Positions 18,579 through 28,862 of a DNA stretch of 64,000 nt are shown here, piece after piece. This DNA comes from Nocardioides houyundeii (lineage in GTDB: Bacteria > Actinomycetota > Actinomycetes > Propionibacteriales > Nocardioidaceae), in assembly GCF_002865585.1 (NCBI RefSeq), contig NZ_CP025581.1, forward strand, positions 558,001 to 622,000, given 5' to 3'. Under the pieces are notes generated by a model, which ran no database searches, was not told where the DNA came from, and saw only the letters and a program-made list of their open reading frames with translations. Position 1 is the stretch's first letter; every line of letters starts with the position of its first letter. A program made the position numbers and the translations under genes.

Positions 18579-19930
18579 GTGATTGCCCGCATGGAGACCC
18601 AGCCCGCGCCGAACCGGCGCTGGGCGTCGGTGCACGACCGCGACCGCGAGCAGCTGCGGCAGCTCCTGGTCGACGCGCTCGCCCTGGCCGCGGCCGGGAC
18701 CGCGTCGCAGGACGCGGACCGGGTGCTCTCCGGCCTGGCGTCCCTGGGCGGGGGAGAGGTCCGCGTGCCGTGGACCGACCTGGCGCTGGGCGCCCCGCAG
18801 GCGGTCGCGGCCACGTCGACGCTGATCCACGCCTGGGACTTCGACGACACCCACGACGAGGCCGTGGTGCACACCGCGAGCGTCGTGGTGCCGGTCGCGC
18901 TGGCCGCCGCCGCCACCGGTCGGGCGACCGGCATGGCGGTCGCCGACGGCATCACCACCGGAGTCCACGTGCTCTCCCGCCTGGCCCGCCTGACCGGCCC
19001 CCGGCACGGCGTGATCCGCACCGCCGGACTCGGCTCGCTGGCCGCCGCCGCGACCGCCGCGACCGTCTGGGGCCTCCCGGACCACCAGGTCGAGCACGCG
19101 ATGGCGCTGGCCCTGGGTGCAGCGCTGGCCCCGGAACCCGCCAGGCCGTCGTCGACGGCTCGGTCGCCAAGCGGATCCAGCCCGGGCTCGCCGCGCAGTT
19201 CGGCCTGAGCGCCGCGGCGCTGGCCGCCCAGGGCGTCGAGGGCCCCTCGGGCTGGCTCTCGGGGGAGTTCGGCATCGCGCCCGGGTCCGGCGCCGGCTGG
19301 GACGACCTCTTCTCCGGCGACTACGAGGGTCGCTACATCGCCCTCAAGCCCTACCCCGCGTGCCGCTACACCCACGCCGCGGTCGCCGCGGGCGAGCAGC
19401 TCCAGGCCGACCACCCGGACTGGGGCCAGGTCGAGCGCGTCGTCGCGCACCTGCCCTCCGGCCCGGCGTACGCCCTGGTCTCCCGCCCCTACGCGGACCG
19501 CGGAGCACCGTTGGTCGACGCCCAGTTCTCCCTGCCGTGGCAGCTCGCCGCACTGTGGGTCACCGGCCGCTACGACCTGACCACCCTGCACGGCGGGGAC
19601 CTCGGTCGTGAGGACATCGCCCTGGCGGCCGCGCGGATCGAGGTCGTCCAAGACCTCCCCGAGAGCGCGGTGATGTCAGGCGCCCGCGTCGAGGTGCTTC
19701 TGGCCGACGGCACGACTGCCTCCGCGGAGGCGGCGATGCCCGGCGGCGCCGGCCAGGGCACCACCCGTGCGGATCTCGCCCGCAAGGTCACCTCCTGCCT
19801 CCAGGTCGGAGCGGTGGCGGACCCCGCCGCCGCGAGTGCCCGGCTGTGGGAGCTGGCCGACGCGCTGCCCGACCTGGACGCGGCCGCTCTCCAGGCGGCG
19901 CTCCAGCGCTGCACCCCCGGCTCCGCCTGA
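18579..19930 (+). pseudogene. MmgE/PrpD-family protein, first copy, split by a frameshift
   Basis: Two frames together give a normal-length (about 450 residues) MmgE/PrpD protein. The N-terminal part ends at ...MALALGAALA. The second part begins TRQAVVDGSVAKR and continues through KPYPACRYTHAA, the conserved family segment. Adding one base at the CCCC run 19129-19132 restores the expected SGTRQ-type sequence. The family includes 2-methylcitrate dehydratase and cis-aconitate decarboxylase, acting on branched di- and tricarboxylates; the substrate here is unknown. The GTG at 18579 follows AGGGAGG by 9 bases. It is the first gene of the plus-strand catabolic operon. The break may be an assembly error. 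Confidence 0.85.
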
Positions 19931-19989
19931 GCCGCCACCCCGAACCCACCAGCATCACCCGCAACGAGACGAACAGGAATCAAACCCAG

Positions 19990-21138
19990 ATGGACTTCAG
20001 CCTCACCCCCGAACAGACCGCCCTCGTGGAGTCGGTGACCAAGCTCGCGGAGCGCGAGTTCGGCCCGCGTGCGTTCACGCGCACCGAGTTCGCCTGGGAC
20101 AGCCTCAAGGTGCTGGCCGACAACGACCTGACCGGTCTCACCCTGCCCGTCGAGCTCGGCGGCCAGGGCGCCTCCCTGCTCGACGCCGTCCTGGTGATGA
20201 TGGCGATCACCAAGGTGTGCCCGCACAGCGCCGACGCGCTGCAGGCCTCCAACTTCGGCGCCATCCGCCAGGTCGCCAACTTCGGCTCCGACTTCGTCAA
20301 GGCTGAGGTGCTGCCGAAGTTCCTCTCCGGCGAGGCCCTGGTCACCGCCGGCATGAGCGAGCCCGAGGCCGGCAGCGCGCTGACCGACCTGCGCACCTCC
20401 GCACGCATCGAGGGCGACCACGTCATCCTCAACGGCCAGAAGATCTGGAACTCCCACGGTCCCGACGCCACCCACTCGGTGGTCTGGTGCCGCTTCGGCC
20501 CCAAGGCCAGCGACATCGGCGCCGTGCTGGTGCCCTTCGACTCCCCGGGCTTCACCCGCGGCAAGCGCGAGCTGCACATGTCGGGCGAGTCCCACTGCCA
20601 GCTCTTCTTCGACGAGTGCAAGGTGCCGGTCGAGTACGTGCTGGCCGACAGCGGCGCCCTGAAGAAGATGCTCTCGGTCTTCGGCGTCGAGCGGATGGGC
20701 AACGCCTCGCGTGCCCTGGCGCTGGCCGAGAAGGCGTTCGACATGGCCGTCGAGCACGCCTCGACCCGCACCCAGTTCGGCAAGAACCTCTGCGAGTTCC
20801 AGGGCCTGCAGTGGAAGTTCGCCGACATGAAGGTCGAGCTGGACGCGGCCAAGATGCTGCTGCTGCGCGCGGTGGCCAACGCCGACGCCGGCACCCCGGA
20901 CTCCACCGAGGCCGCCATCGCCAAGCTGCACGCCAACCGCACCGCCTTCTCGGTGGCCAACGACGCCATGCAGGTCTTCGGTGCCAGCGGCTACTCCCAG
21001 GAGTTCCCGCTGGAGTACATCGTGCGCCGTACCCGCGGCTGGATGATCGCCGGAGGCTCGGTGGAGATCCTGAAGAACACCATCGCCCAGGACATCTTCG
21101 GTCGTCGCTTCGACCAGCGGGCCGGTGCTGCCCGATGA
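19990..21138 (+). CDS. Acyl-CoA dehydrogenase with displaced catalytic glutamate
   Basis: A 382-residue FAD-dependent acyl-CoA dehydrogenase that should introduce a double bond in a CoA thioester. Conserved parts are TAGMSEPEAGSALTD (flavin/substrate region), GQKIWNSHG, and RTQFGKNLCEFQGLQ. The usual catalytic segment IYEGT reads IAGGS, so the medium-chain-type Glu is absent. Glu234 in GVERMGNAS lines up with the glutamate used by isovaleryl-CoA dehydrogenase-like enzymes and is the better base. That suggests a branched or substituted substrate. It lies between the two MmgE/PrpD genes and overlaps the second by 4 bases (ATGA). Confidence 0.93.
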   Translation: MDFSLTPEQTALVESVTKLAEREFGPRAFTRTEFAWDSLKVLADNDLTGLTLPVELGGQGASLLDAVLVMMAITKVCPHSADALQASNFGAIRQVANFGSDFVKAEVLPKFLSGEALVTAGMSEPEAGSALTDLRTSARIEGDHVILNGQKIWNSHGPDATHSVVWCRFGPKASDIGAVLVPFDSPGFTRGKRELHMSGESHCQLFFDECKVPVEYVLADSGALKKMLSVFGVERMGNASRALALAEKAFDMAVEHASTRTQFGKNLCEFQGLQWKFADMKVELDAAKMLLLRAVANADAGTPDSTEAAIAKLHANRTAFSVANDAMQVFGASGYSQEFPLEYIVRRTRGWMIAGGSVEILKNTIAQDIFGRRFDQRAGAAR

Positions 21139-22537
21139 GCGCCGCCACCCCGCAGGTCAGCCCCACCGGTGCCGCCCTCGACGGGGCCACCGACGCCGTG
21201 GTCGCCTTCGTCCTGGACAGCTACACCGCGCCCCTGCCCCCGAGGTCGAGCACCACGTGCGCCGGCTGCTGGTCGACTACATGGCAGCCGTCGTCCCGGG
21301 GTCGACCACCGACGTGGCCCGTGCCGTGGCCAGCCACGTCGCGGTCACCTACGGCGGCGACCAGGCCACCGCGATCGGGCTCGGCCGGGTCTCCGCGCCG
21401 GGCGCTGCGTTCCTCAACGGGACCAGCTGCCACAGCCTCGAGGTCGACGACGGCTACACGCCGGGATCGGTGCACCCCAGCAGCGTCTGCTTCCCGGCCG
21501 TGCTGGCCGCAGCGGAGGCCCTGGGCAGCGACACCGCCACCACCATGCGCGGCCTCGCGGTCGCCCTGGAGCTGACCTCCCGGCTCGCCGCGGCGGGTCA
21601 CCCCACCACCTGGCGCAACCACTTCCACAACACGCCGCTGGCCGGTGTGGTCGCGGCCGCCTGCGGCGTCGCGGTGCTCCGCGGCCTCAGCGGGGACCAG
21701 CTGCACGACGCGCTGGGCATCGCGGCCTCGCACGCCGGTGGGCTCTTCGCGTTCCTCGGCAAGTCCGCCGAGGTCAAGCGGGTGCACCCGGGCAAGGCCG
21801 CCCGCGACGCGATCGTCAGCGTCGAGCTGGCCGCGGCCGGGGTCACCGGGCCGCGCTCGATCATCGAGGCGCCGCACGGCTACGTCGAGGCCTTCGCCGC
21901 CGACGGGTTCAAGGTCGACGTGCTGCTCGGCGGGCTCGGCAAGAAGTGGGTGGTGCTGGACTCCTACGTCAAGCCCTACCCGTCGTGCCGCCACCTGCAC
22001 GGCCCGATCGACGCCGTGCTGGCGCTGCGTGCCGAGCACGGTGTCGCCCTGGCCGACGTCGCGGAGGTCACGGTGCGGACCTACACCGTGGCCTCGCACC
22101 ACGCCGCCACCGACGTGGACTCGCTGCTCGACGCCCAGATGAGCATCCCGTTCGCGGTCGCCACCACCCTGGCCCACGACGAGGTCGGACTCACCGAGTT
22201 CGGCCAGGAGGCCCGGCGCGACCGCGCCCTGCTCGACCTCGTCGGCCGGGTGCGCGTGCTGGCCGACGAGCAGTCCGACTCCGAGTACCCGCGCCTGCGG
22301 CCGGCCACCGTGGAGCTCACGCTCCACGACGGCCGGACCCTGAGCAACCGGGTCGAGCTGCCCTACGGCGAGCCCGGCAACCCGGTCTCGGACGAGGAGA
22401 TGACCGCCAAGTTCATCCGCCTCGCCGGTCCCGTGATCGGGGAGGCTGCGGCCACCGAGCTGGTGGCCGAGCTGTGGGCCTTCGAGTCCCTCGGCGTGAT
22501 CGCCCGTACCGACGCAGCCCGGAGGAACCCCCGATGA
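21135..22537 (+). pseudogene. MmgE/PrpD-family protein, second copy, split by a frameshift
   Basis: The ATG at 21135 overlaps the dehydrogenase stop and opens a frame reading ...VVAFVLDSYTAPLPP. The remainder continues in another frame as EVEHHVRRLLVDYMAA, then NGTSCHSLEVDDGYTPGSVHPSS, the family's conserved active-site region, and KPYPSCRHLHGPIDA. One extra C in the run 21237-21241 joins them. Rebuilt, it is about 467 residues, normal for MmgE/PrpD. It is clearly related to, but not a duplicate of, the copy at 18579, so the pair may act on successive intermediates or form a mixed oligomer. It overlaps the next gene by 4 bases. Confidence 0.87.
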
Positions 22538-24675
22538 CCCAGCTGACAGAGCAGCCCGTCCGCACGCCCGAGTCCCGGGCCCGGCTCGGCCAAGCCCTGC
22601 TCAACCCCAGTTCCGTGGCGATCATCGGTGCCTCCGACGATGTCCGCAAGACCACCGCACGACCCCTGCGGTTCCTGCGCCAGCAGGGCTTCACCGGCAC
22701 CGTCTACCCGGTCAACCCGCGCCGGGAGACGGTGCTGGGGGAGCGCGCCTGGCCTGACATCGCCTCGCTGCCCGAGGTGCCCGACCACGTCTTCATCGTG
22801 GCCAACACGCCGCTGGTCACCGACGCCGTCCGCGAGTGCGGTCGTGCCGGGGTGCCCCTGGTGACCGTGCTCTCCGGTGGCTTCGGCGAGACCGGCGACG
22901 GTGCCGAGCGGCTCGCGGAACTGCTCGCGGTGGCCGCCGAGTACGGCGTCCGCATCGTCGGCCCCAACAGCATCGGCGTGGTCAACCCGCGCAACGGCCT
23001 GATGCTCACCGCCAACGCCGCCTTCGCCGAGGAGGGCATCCCGGTCGGGTCGTCCTTCGTGGCCTCCCAGTCCGGCAGCGTCATCGGTGCACTGATGACG
23101 CGTGCCAAGGCCCGTGGTCTCGGCTTCTCGGGCTTCGTCTCCACCGGCTCCGAGGTCGACCTGACCCTCGGTGAGATCTGCCAGTCCACCCTGGACGATC
23201 CCGAGGTCGGCTCCTACACCCTCTTCATGGAGTCGCTGGAGAACGCCGCGGAGCTCGGCGAGTTCGCCGTGCAGGCGGCCGCCCGGCAGAAGCCGGTCAC
23301 CGTCTACAAGCTCGGTCGCAGCGATGCCGCCGCCGCCCTCACCGTCTCCCACACCGGCGCCCTGTCGGGTGAGGACGACGAGGCGGACGCGTTCTTCGCA
23401 GCCTGCGGCTTCGCCCGCGTCGACAACTTCGAGGCCCTGATCGAGGCCGAGGCGCTGCAGCGCCGCGTCGGCCCGCCGGTGGCCACCGGCGGCGACCGGG
23501 TCGCGGTCATCACCTCCACCGGTGGCGGCGCGGCGATCCTGGTCGACCAGCTGGAGACCCTCGGCGTCTCGGTCGCCCGGCCCAGCCGTGCGGTGTTCGC
23601 GCGGCTGGAGGCGCTCGGCCTGGACATCGAGGAGAACCTGATCATCGACCTCACCCTGGCCGGCACCAAGCACGAGCTGGTCAAGGGCGCCCTCGAGGTG
23701 CTGCGCAGCAGCGGTGAGTTCGACCTGGTGCTCTTCGTGATCGGCTCCTCGGCCCGGCTCAACCCCGAGCTTGCGGTCAGCGCCATCGCCGAGGCCGCCC
23801 ACGGCCCGGTGCCGGTCGCGGCCTGGGCCCTGCCCGACGCGCTCGCCTCGGTCGAGCTGCTCCACCGGGCCGGGGTGCCCGCCTTCCGCACCGCGGAGGC
23901 CTGCGCTCAGGCGGTGGCAGCGACCGTGGGTCGTCGGCCGCTGGAGCCTGCGGTCTTCGCCGGTCGCTCGGCCATCACGGTGTCCGAGGAGACCAACACC
24001 CTGGACGAGCGCGGCTCGGCCGAGGTGCTGGCCGCCCTCGGCGTCCGGTTCCCGGTGACCACCACCTGCGGCACCGACGCGGTGCCCGCGGCCGCACCCC
24101 GGTTCCCCGCCGTGGTCAAGGCGCTCTCGGAGCAGCTGCCGCACAAGTCGGACGCCGGCGCGGTGGTCCTCGGCGTGGCCGACAACGCCGGGATCGGCGA
24201 CGCGGTCTCCACCATCGTGGAGAACGTCGCGGCCTACGACAGCTCGGTGGAGCTGGACCGGTTCCTGGTCCAGGAGATGGTGCAGGACACCGTCCTGGAG
24301 GCCCTGGTCGGCTACCGGGTCAGTCCCACCGTCGGTCCGCTGGTGCTGCTGGCCGCCGGTGGCGTGCACACCGAGCTCTACCAGGACTCCGCTCTGCGGC
24401 TGGCGCCAGTCACCGCCGAGCAGGCCCATGAGATGGTCGCCGAGGTCAAGGCGATGCAGATCGCCCGCGGCTTCCGCGGTGGCCCCGAGGGAGACCTCGA
24501 GGCCCTGGTCGAGACCGTCGTCGCCGTCTCGCAGCTCGCTCTCGCGCGACCCGACGTGGTCGAGGCCGAGATCAACCCGGTAGCGGTCCAGCGTGTCGGC
24601 GAGGGCGTCATCGCCCTCGACGCCCTGGTACGCCTCGCCGCACCTTCCCCGACCCAACAATCCAGGAGCCAGTGA
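22534..24675 (+). CDS. ADP-forming (NDP-forming) acyl-CoA synthetase
   Basis: A 713-residue single-chain acetate-CoA ligase (ADP-forming) type enzyme, which couples acid + CoA + ATP to acyl-CoA + ADP + Pi, reversibly. Order: CoA-binding Rossmann domain (NPSSVAIIGASDD, about residues 28-125), succinyl-CoA-synthetase-like domains (SQSGSVIGALMTRA; SHTGALSGED with the candidate phospho-His), and an ATP-grasp domain at the C-terminus (ALSEQLPHKSDAGAVVLGV, LVLLAAGGVHTELYQD). In this operon it could activate the imported acid or recover ATP from an acyl-CoA product. The ATG at 22534 follows GGAGG and overlaps the upstream stop. Confidence 0.93.
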   Translation: MTQLTEQPVRTPESRARLGQALLNPSSVAIIGASDDVRKTTARPLRFLRQQGFTGTVYPVNPRRETVLGERAWPDIASLPEVPDHVFIVANTPLVTDAVRECGRAGVPLVTVLSGGFGETGDGAERLAELLAVAAEYGVRIVGPNSIGVVNPRNGLMLTANAAFAEEGIPVGSSFVASQSGSVIGALMTRAKARGLGFSGFVSTGSEVDLTLGEICQSTLDDPEVGSYTLFMESLENAAELGEFAVQAAARQKPVTVYKLGRSDAAAALTVSHTGALSGEDDEADAFFAACGFARVDNFEALIEAEALQRRVGPPVATGGDRVAVITSTGGGAAILVDQLETLGVSVARPSRAVFARLEALGLDIEENLIIDLTLAGTKHELVKGALEVLRSSGEFDLVLFVIGSSARLNPELAVSAIAEAAHGPVPVAAWALPDALASVELLHRAGVPAFRTAEACAQAVAATVGRRPLEPAVFAGRSAITVSEETNTLDERGSAEVLAALGVRFPVTTTCGTDAVPAAAPRFPAVVKALSEQLPHKSDAGAVVLGVADNAGIGDAVSTIVENVAAYDSSVELDRFLVQEMVQDTVLEALVGYRVSPTVGPLVLLAAGGVHTELYQDSALRLAPVTAEQAHEMVAEVKAMQIARGFRGGPEGDLEALVETVVAVSQLALARPDVVEAEINPVAVQRVGEGVIALDALVRLAAPSPTQQSRSQ

Positions 24676-25805
24676 TCACCATGGACGTGCGTATCGACGA
24701 CCTGTCGCTCACCTTCGGCGACTTCACCGCCGTCAAGCACCTGAGCCTCGACATCGAGAATGGCGAGTCGCTCGTGCTCCTCGGTCAGTCGGGGTGCGGC
24801 AAGACCAGCACCATGCGCTGCGTGGCCGGGCTCGAGGACCCCAGCGGTGGCTCGATCACCATCGGCGGCACCACGGTCTTCGACGCGGACAAGCGGGTCA
24901 ACGTGAACCCCAACAAGCGCAACGTCGGACTGGTCTTCCAGTCCTACGCGGTGTGGCCGCACATGACGGTCCTGGAGAACGTCTCCTTCCCGCTGAAGAT
25001 GAAGAAGCGCTCCAAGAAGGACACCAAGGTCAAGGCCATGGAGACCCTCGAGCGAGTGGGGCTGGCCCACCTCGCGGACCGTGGAGCGAGCATGCTCTCC
25101 GGTGGTCAGATGCAGCGGGTCGCACTGGCTCGCAGCCTGGCCATGGAGCCCAACGTGATGCTGCTCGACGAGCCGCTGTCCAACCTGGACGCCCGGCTGC
25201 GCGAGGACCTCCGGGTCGAGCTGCGCCGGCTCCAGCTGGAGCTGGGCCTGACCTGCATCTACGTCACCCACGACCAGGGCGAGGCACTGGCGCTGGCCGA
25301 CCGGATCGCCATCATGCAGGGCGGACGGATCTCCCAGCTGGCCAACCCCTGGGACACCTACCGGGCGCCGGCGTCGGCCTCGATCGCGGAGTTCCTCGGG
25401 GTGTCGAACATCTTCGGGGTCCGTCCTCCGGCGGAGCGCTCCTCGCGGCTGCGACTGCGGGAGCACGAGCTCGAGGTCGCCTTCGGCACCGATCTGCCCC
25501 AGGACACCAGCGACCTGTCGGTCTGCATCCGTCCCGAGCACGTGCGGATCGACTCGCTGAGCGACGCCGGTGCCGTGCCGACCGGCCCCAACTCGTGGCC
25601 CGGCAAGGTCGAGGTCAGTGTCTTCCAGGGCTCCTTCGCCCGTTGCTCGGTCCGGCTCGACGCCGGTCCGCTCATCGAGGTGCAGAGCCACGAGGAGTTC
25701 GCGGGCCTGCTGCACATGGGCGATCGGGTCCTGGTCGAGGTTGACCCCAAGCACGTCCGGGTCCTCCCCGGCGAGGTGCACCCGGAGTCGGGGGAGGAGT
25801 CCTGA
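24672..25805 (+). CDS. ABC transporter ATPase, Fe3+/polyamine/sugar-phosphate importer class
   Basis: A 377-residue ATPase with Walker A (GQSGCGKTS), the signature LSGGQMQRVALARS, Walker B (MLLDEPLSNLDA), the switch His (VTHDQGEALAL), and a C-terminal TOBE-type domain (from about residue 290). Such ATPases serve FbpABC, PotABCD and related importers. The GTG at 24672 overlaps the upstream stop (GTGA) but sits only 3 bases from AGGAG. The ATG at 24681 is an equal alternative and shortens the protein by three residues. Permease and binding-protein genes follow directly. Confidence 0.94.
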   Translation: MITMDVRIDDLSLTFGDFTAVKHLSLDIENGESLVLLGQSGCGKTSTMRCVAGLEDPSGGSITIGGTTVFDADKRVNVNPNKRNVGLVFQSYAVWPHMTVLENVSFPLKMKKRSKKDTKVKAMETLERVGLAHLADRGASMLSGGQMQRVALARSLAMEPNVMLLDEPLSNLDARLREDLRVELRRLQLELGLTCIYVTHDQGEALALADRIAIMQGGRISQLANPWDTYRAPASASIAEFLGVSNIFGVRPPAERSSRLRLREHELEVAFGTDLPQDTSDLSVCIRPEHVRIDSLSDAGAVPTGPNSWPGKVEVSVFQGSFARCSVRLDAGPLIEVQSHEEFAGLLHMGDRVLVEVDPKHVRVLPGEVHPESGEES

Positions 25806-25806
25806 G

Positions 25807-27560
25807 ATGGCGACCCTGACCTCTCCGCCGCAGCCCCAGGTGCCGCTGGCCGACGCGCCGAAGCCGCCGCGTCGCTCCAACGTCAGCTGGCGCAAGCGGT
25901 GGCTCACCTCGGGTGTCCTGCTGGTCATCCTGGCGGTCCTGATCCTGGTGCCCGCCGCCCTGGTCCTGCTGGCCGCGTTCAGCGGCTCGGTGCCCCGGCC
26001 GGGCAACATCAGCTTCGACCTGACCCTGGACAACTTCAGCATCTTCAAGGCCGCCCAGGTCCAGGACGCGTTCCTGAACTCGATGGTGCTCGCGATCTGC
26101 GCCACCGTGCTGGCCTGCGGGATCGGCGCCTCGCTGGCGTTCCTGGCGGCCCGCTCGGACATCCCGGTGCCGAAGTTCATCTACATGATCGGCCTGATGC
26201 CGCTGTTCCTGCCCTCCTACGTCGGTGCGCTGGCCTGGTCGATCCTGGGCAGCCCCAACGCAGGACTGCTCAACATCGCCCAGCAGGACCTGGGCACCTC
26301 GGTGCCGCTGGACATCTACTCGATGCCGGGGATGATCTTCGTCTTCGCGATGTACTACTCGCCGTACACGTTCCTCCTGGTCCACGGCGCGATGTCGCTG
26401 ATGAGCCCGGACCTGGAGGAGGCGGCCCGGGTGCACGGTGCGACCTCGCGCGGGATGCTGCGCCTGGTCTCGTTCCCGCTGGCGCTGCCGGCGCTGATCG
26501 GGTCGGCGATCCTGACCTTCACCCTGATCTTCGAGAACTTCCCCGTGGCCCAGGTGCTGGGCACGCCGGGGGGCATCGACACCCTGCCGACGGCCATCTT
26601 CCGGCTGCTCAACGCGACTCCCTCGCGCGGCAACGAGAGCGCCGCGATCGCGGTGGTCCTGGTGGTCATCGTGGTCTTCGTGACGTGGCTGCAGAACCGG
26701 GCGCTGCGCAAGCGGTCCTTCACCACGGTCACCGGCAAGGGCGTGCGACAGAAGAAGGTCACCCTGGGCCGGGCCCGGATCCCGGTCCTCCTGCTGGCGT
26801 TGGTCTTCTTCCTCCTCTCGATCGTGCTGCCGATCGCGGCGCTGGTCGTGACGGCGGGGCAGACCTCGCCGTACATGACCTCGCTGAGCCAGCTCACCTC
26901 CGCGGGCGGTCTGGACTTCAGCTCCTTCAGCGATGTGCTGGACTCCAGCAGCTTCCGCGAGGCCGCCTTCAACAGTGCGGTGGTCAGCGTCTTCGCCGCC
27001 GTGACGGGCACCGTCCTGGCCTTCGTGTGCGGGTACGTCGTGTACCGGTCCAAGGCCTCGGGCCGCGGCCTGGTGGAGACCGTGTCGATGGTCCCGCTGG
27101 CGATCCCGGCCGTGGTGCTGGGCATGGGTCTGCTGTGGACCTGGCTGGTGATGCCGATCCCGCTCTACGGCACCCTCGCCGTGCTGGTGGTGGCCTTCAT
27201 CGCCGTCCAGTCGCCCCAGGGGTTCCGGGAGTCGCCTCCTCCATCCTGGCCACCGACCGGGACCTGGAGGACAGTGCGGTGATGCTCGGCGCCAGCCGGG
27301 CCACCGCGATCAGCCGGGTCACCGTTCCGCTGATGAAGGCGGGTCTGCTCTCCACGTTCCTGCTGCTGCTGATGCTCAGCATGCGCGAGCTGACGGTTCC
27401 GCTGTTCCTCTACACCAGCGACACCGAGATCCTCTCGATCGCGATCTACGACGCCTTCGAGAACGGCGGCGCGCTGCGCGAGGCCGCGGCCATGAGCGTC
27501 ATCTACACCGCGTTCATGTTCGTCCTGTCCTACATCCCCCGCCGGCTCGCCCGGCAGTGA
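25807..27560 (+). pseudogene. FbpB-type double-length ABC permease, split by a frameshift
   Basis: A fused permease made of two six-helix halves, as in FbpB/CysT-type iron or thiosulfate transporters. Each half has its own ATPase-contact loop: DLEEAARVHGATSRGML and, in the other frame, DLEDSAVMLGASRATAI. The first frame runs to about 27227. Adding a G to the GGG run 27227-27229 restores the natural GFRGVASSILATDRD joint, giving about 585 residues. The ATG at 25807 has GGAGGAG upstream. If the break is real, the last ATPase-contact loop is lost and transport would fail. The context suggests import of the organic acid degraded by the cluster, although relatives often carry Fe3+ or polyamines. 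Confidence 0.87.
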
Positions 27561-27624
27561 CACGTGGTCCGTTCCGGACCCCGTCTCGCCTCCCCTCACC
27601 ACCAGCACAACTAGGAGCCAACAG

Positions 27625-28767
27625 ATGAAGCTCAACCGATGGGGCGCAGCGGCCGCGGCCGTCCTGCTCAGCACCTCGCTGGCCGCTTGCGGCGGCGACG
27701 GTGGCTCGGACGCCGAGAAGGGCGTCGCGCTGACCGAGAAGATGATGAAGATGCCCGAGATCGACGACTCCGACGGCCTGGTCATCCGCGGTGAGCAGAT
27801 CGCCGACAAGTCGCTGCTGGAGCGGGCCCGCAAGGAGTCGCTGGACTGGTACACCGCGTCCGGCGCCGAGAGCGCGGAGCTGACCGCGGCGCGGTTCGAG
27901 GCGGAGACCGGGGTCAAGGTCAAGATGACCCGACTGCCCTCGGGCAAGCTCAACGAGCGGGTGCTCAGCGAGTCCGGCGCCGGGCGCCTGTCCGCCGGCG
28001 TGGTCACCATCACCGACCCGGTCCTGGCCGAGGGCTTCGCGGACGAGGGCGTCTTCGTGCCGTACCAGACTCCCACCTACGACGACCTGGTGGAGGAGGG
28101 CAACGTCGTCTGGAACGACGGCGAGTACTACACCGCCTACTACTCCGCCTACGCCTTCGCCTACAACGACCAGGCAGTCGAGGAGGCCGACGCCCCGACG
28201 AGCTGGAACGACCTGCTCGACCCGAAGTGGAAGGGCAAGGTCGGCATCGTCAACGCCGGTGCCGGCGGCACCGTCCAGGGCCTGGCCGACTTCCAGGAGC
28301 GCGTGATGGGCAAGGACTACTGGGCCGCCCTGGCCGCCCAGGAGCCCCGGATCTTCGACACCACCTCGGTGCAGCTCGAGGCCCTGGCCCGCGGCGAGAT
28401 CAAGGTCATCACGGCCGGCTTCAACAGCACCTACGGTGCCGAGGAGGCCGGTGCGCCGATCGAGCTGGTGATCCCCGAGGAGGGAATCTCCGGCACGTTC
28501 AACATGCAGGGCCTGACCAACGCGGGCGAGGACAGCCCGGCCGCCCAGCTCTTCATGAACTGGACCATGTCGAAGTCCGCCCAGGAGTTCGCGGCGGCCC
28601 AAGGCTTCGTCGGGTCGCGTACCGACTTCGACCAGGTCCCCAGCGGGCACTACCAGCTGCCCAAGGCCGACGACGAGTCGTTCGTCCTCTACACCCCCGA
28701 GGACGCGCGTGAGCGCGGCGAGGACATCGTCGCCCGGTGGAACAAGGCGTTCAACTTCAGCGGCTGA
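27625..28767 (+). CDS. ABC transporter substrate-binding lipoprotein (Fe3+-type family)
   Basis: A 380-residue lipoprotein (lipobox SLAAC, Cys22) of the extracellular solute-binding group that includes FbpA- and 2-aminoethylphosphonate-binding proteins. Segments such as SLDWYTASGAESAELTAARF and WNDLLDPKWKGKVGIVN are typical. A Tyr cluster (GEYYTAYYSAYAFAYND) lies where FbpA proteins have metal-binding tyrosines, so an iron or metal-acid ligand remains possible. The ATG at 27625 has TAGGAG upstream. It ends the plus-strand operon before a strong terminator. The ligand is not determinable from sequence. Confidence 0.9.
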   Translation: MKLNRWGAAAAAVLLSTSLAACGGDGGSDAEKGVALTEKMMKMPEIDDSDGLVIRGEQIADKSLLERARKESLDWYTASGAESAELTAARFEAETGVKVKMTRLPSGKLNERVLSESGAGRLSAGVVTITDPVLAEGFADEGVFVPYQTPTYDDLVEEGNVVWNDGEYYTAYYSAYAFAYNDQAVEEADAPTSWNDLLDPKWKGKVGIVNAGAGGTVQGLADFQERVMGKDYWAALAAQEPRIFDTTSVQLEALARGEIKVITAGFNSTYGAEEAGAPIELVIPEEGISGTFNMQGLTNAGEDSPAAQLFMNWTMSKSAQEFAAAQGFVGSRTDFDQVPSGHYQLPKADDESFVLYTPEDARERGEDIVARWNKAFNFSG

Positions 28768-28800
28768 GACCGCCGGCCACGTCCCGCCATACAGGCACAG

Positions 28801-28842
28801 AAGGGGCCGGCCCCCACCCGAGAGGGTGGGGGCCGGCCCCTT
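28801..28842. terminator. Very strong bidirectional terminator between convergent operons
   Basis: A perfect 19-bp stem (28801-28819 with 28824-28842) closes a GAGA tetraloop. The stem starts AAGGGGCCGGCC and ends with CCCCTT. It sits between the convergent transporter operon and the minus-strand catabolic block. It probably stops both. Confidence 0.9.
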
Positions 28843-28862
28843 GTGGCATGCCGGCGAGCGGC

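Noticed and set aside
22363..24660. Long minus-strand frame opposite the acyl-CoA synthetase gene
   Set aside because: Antisense shadow; the plus-strand protein has complete CoA-binding and ATP-grasp motifs.
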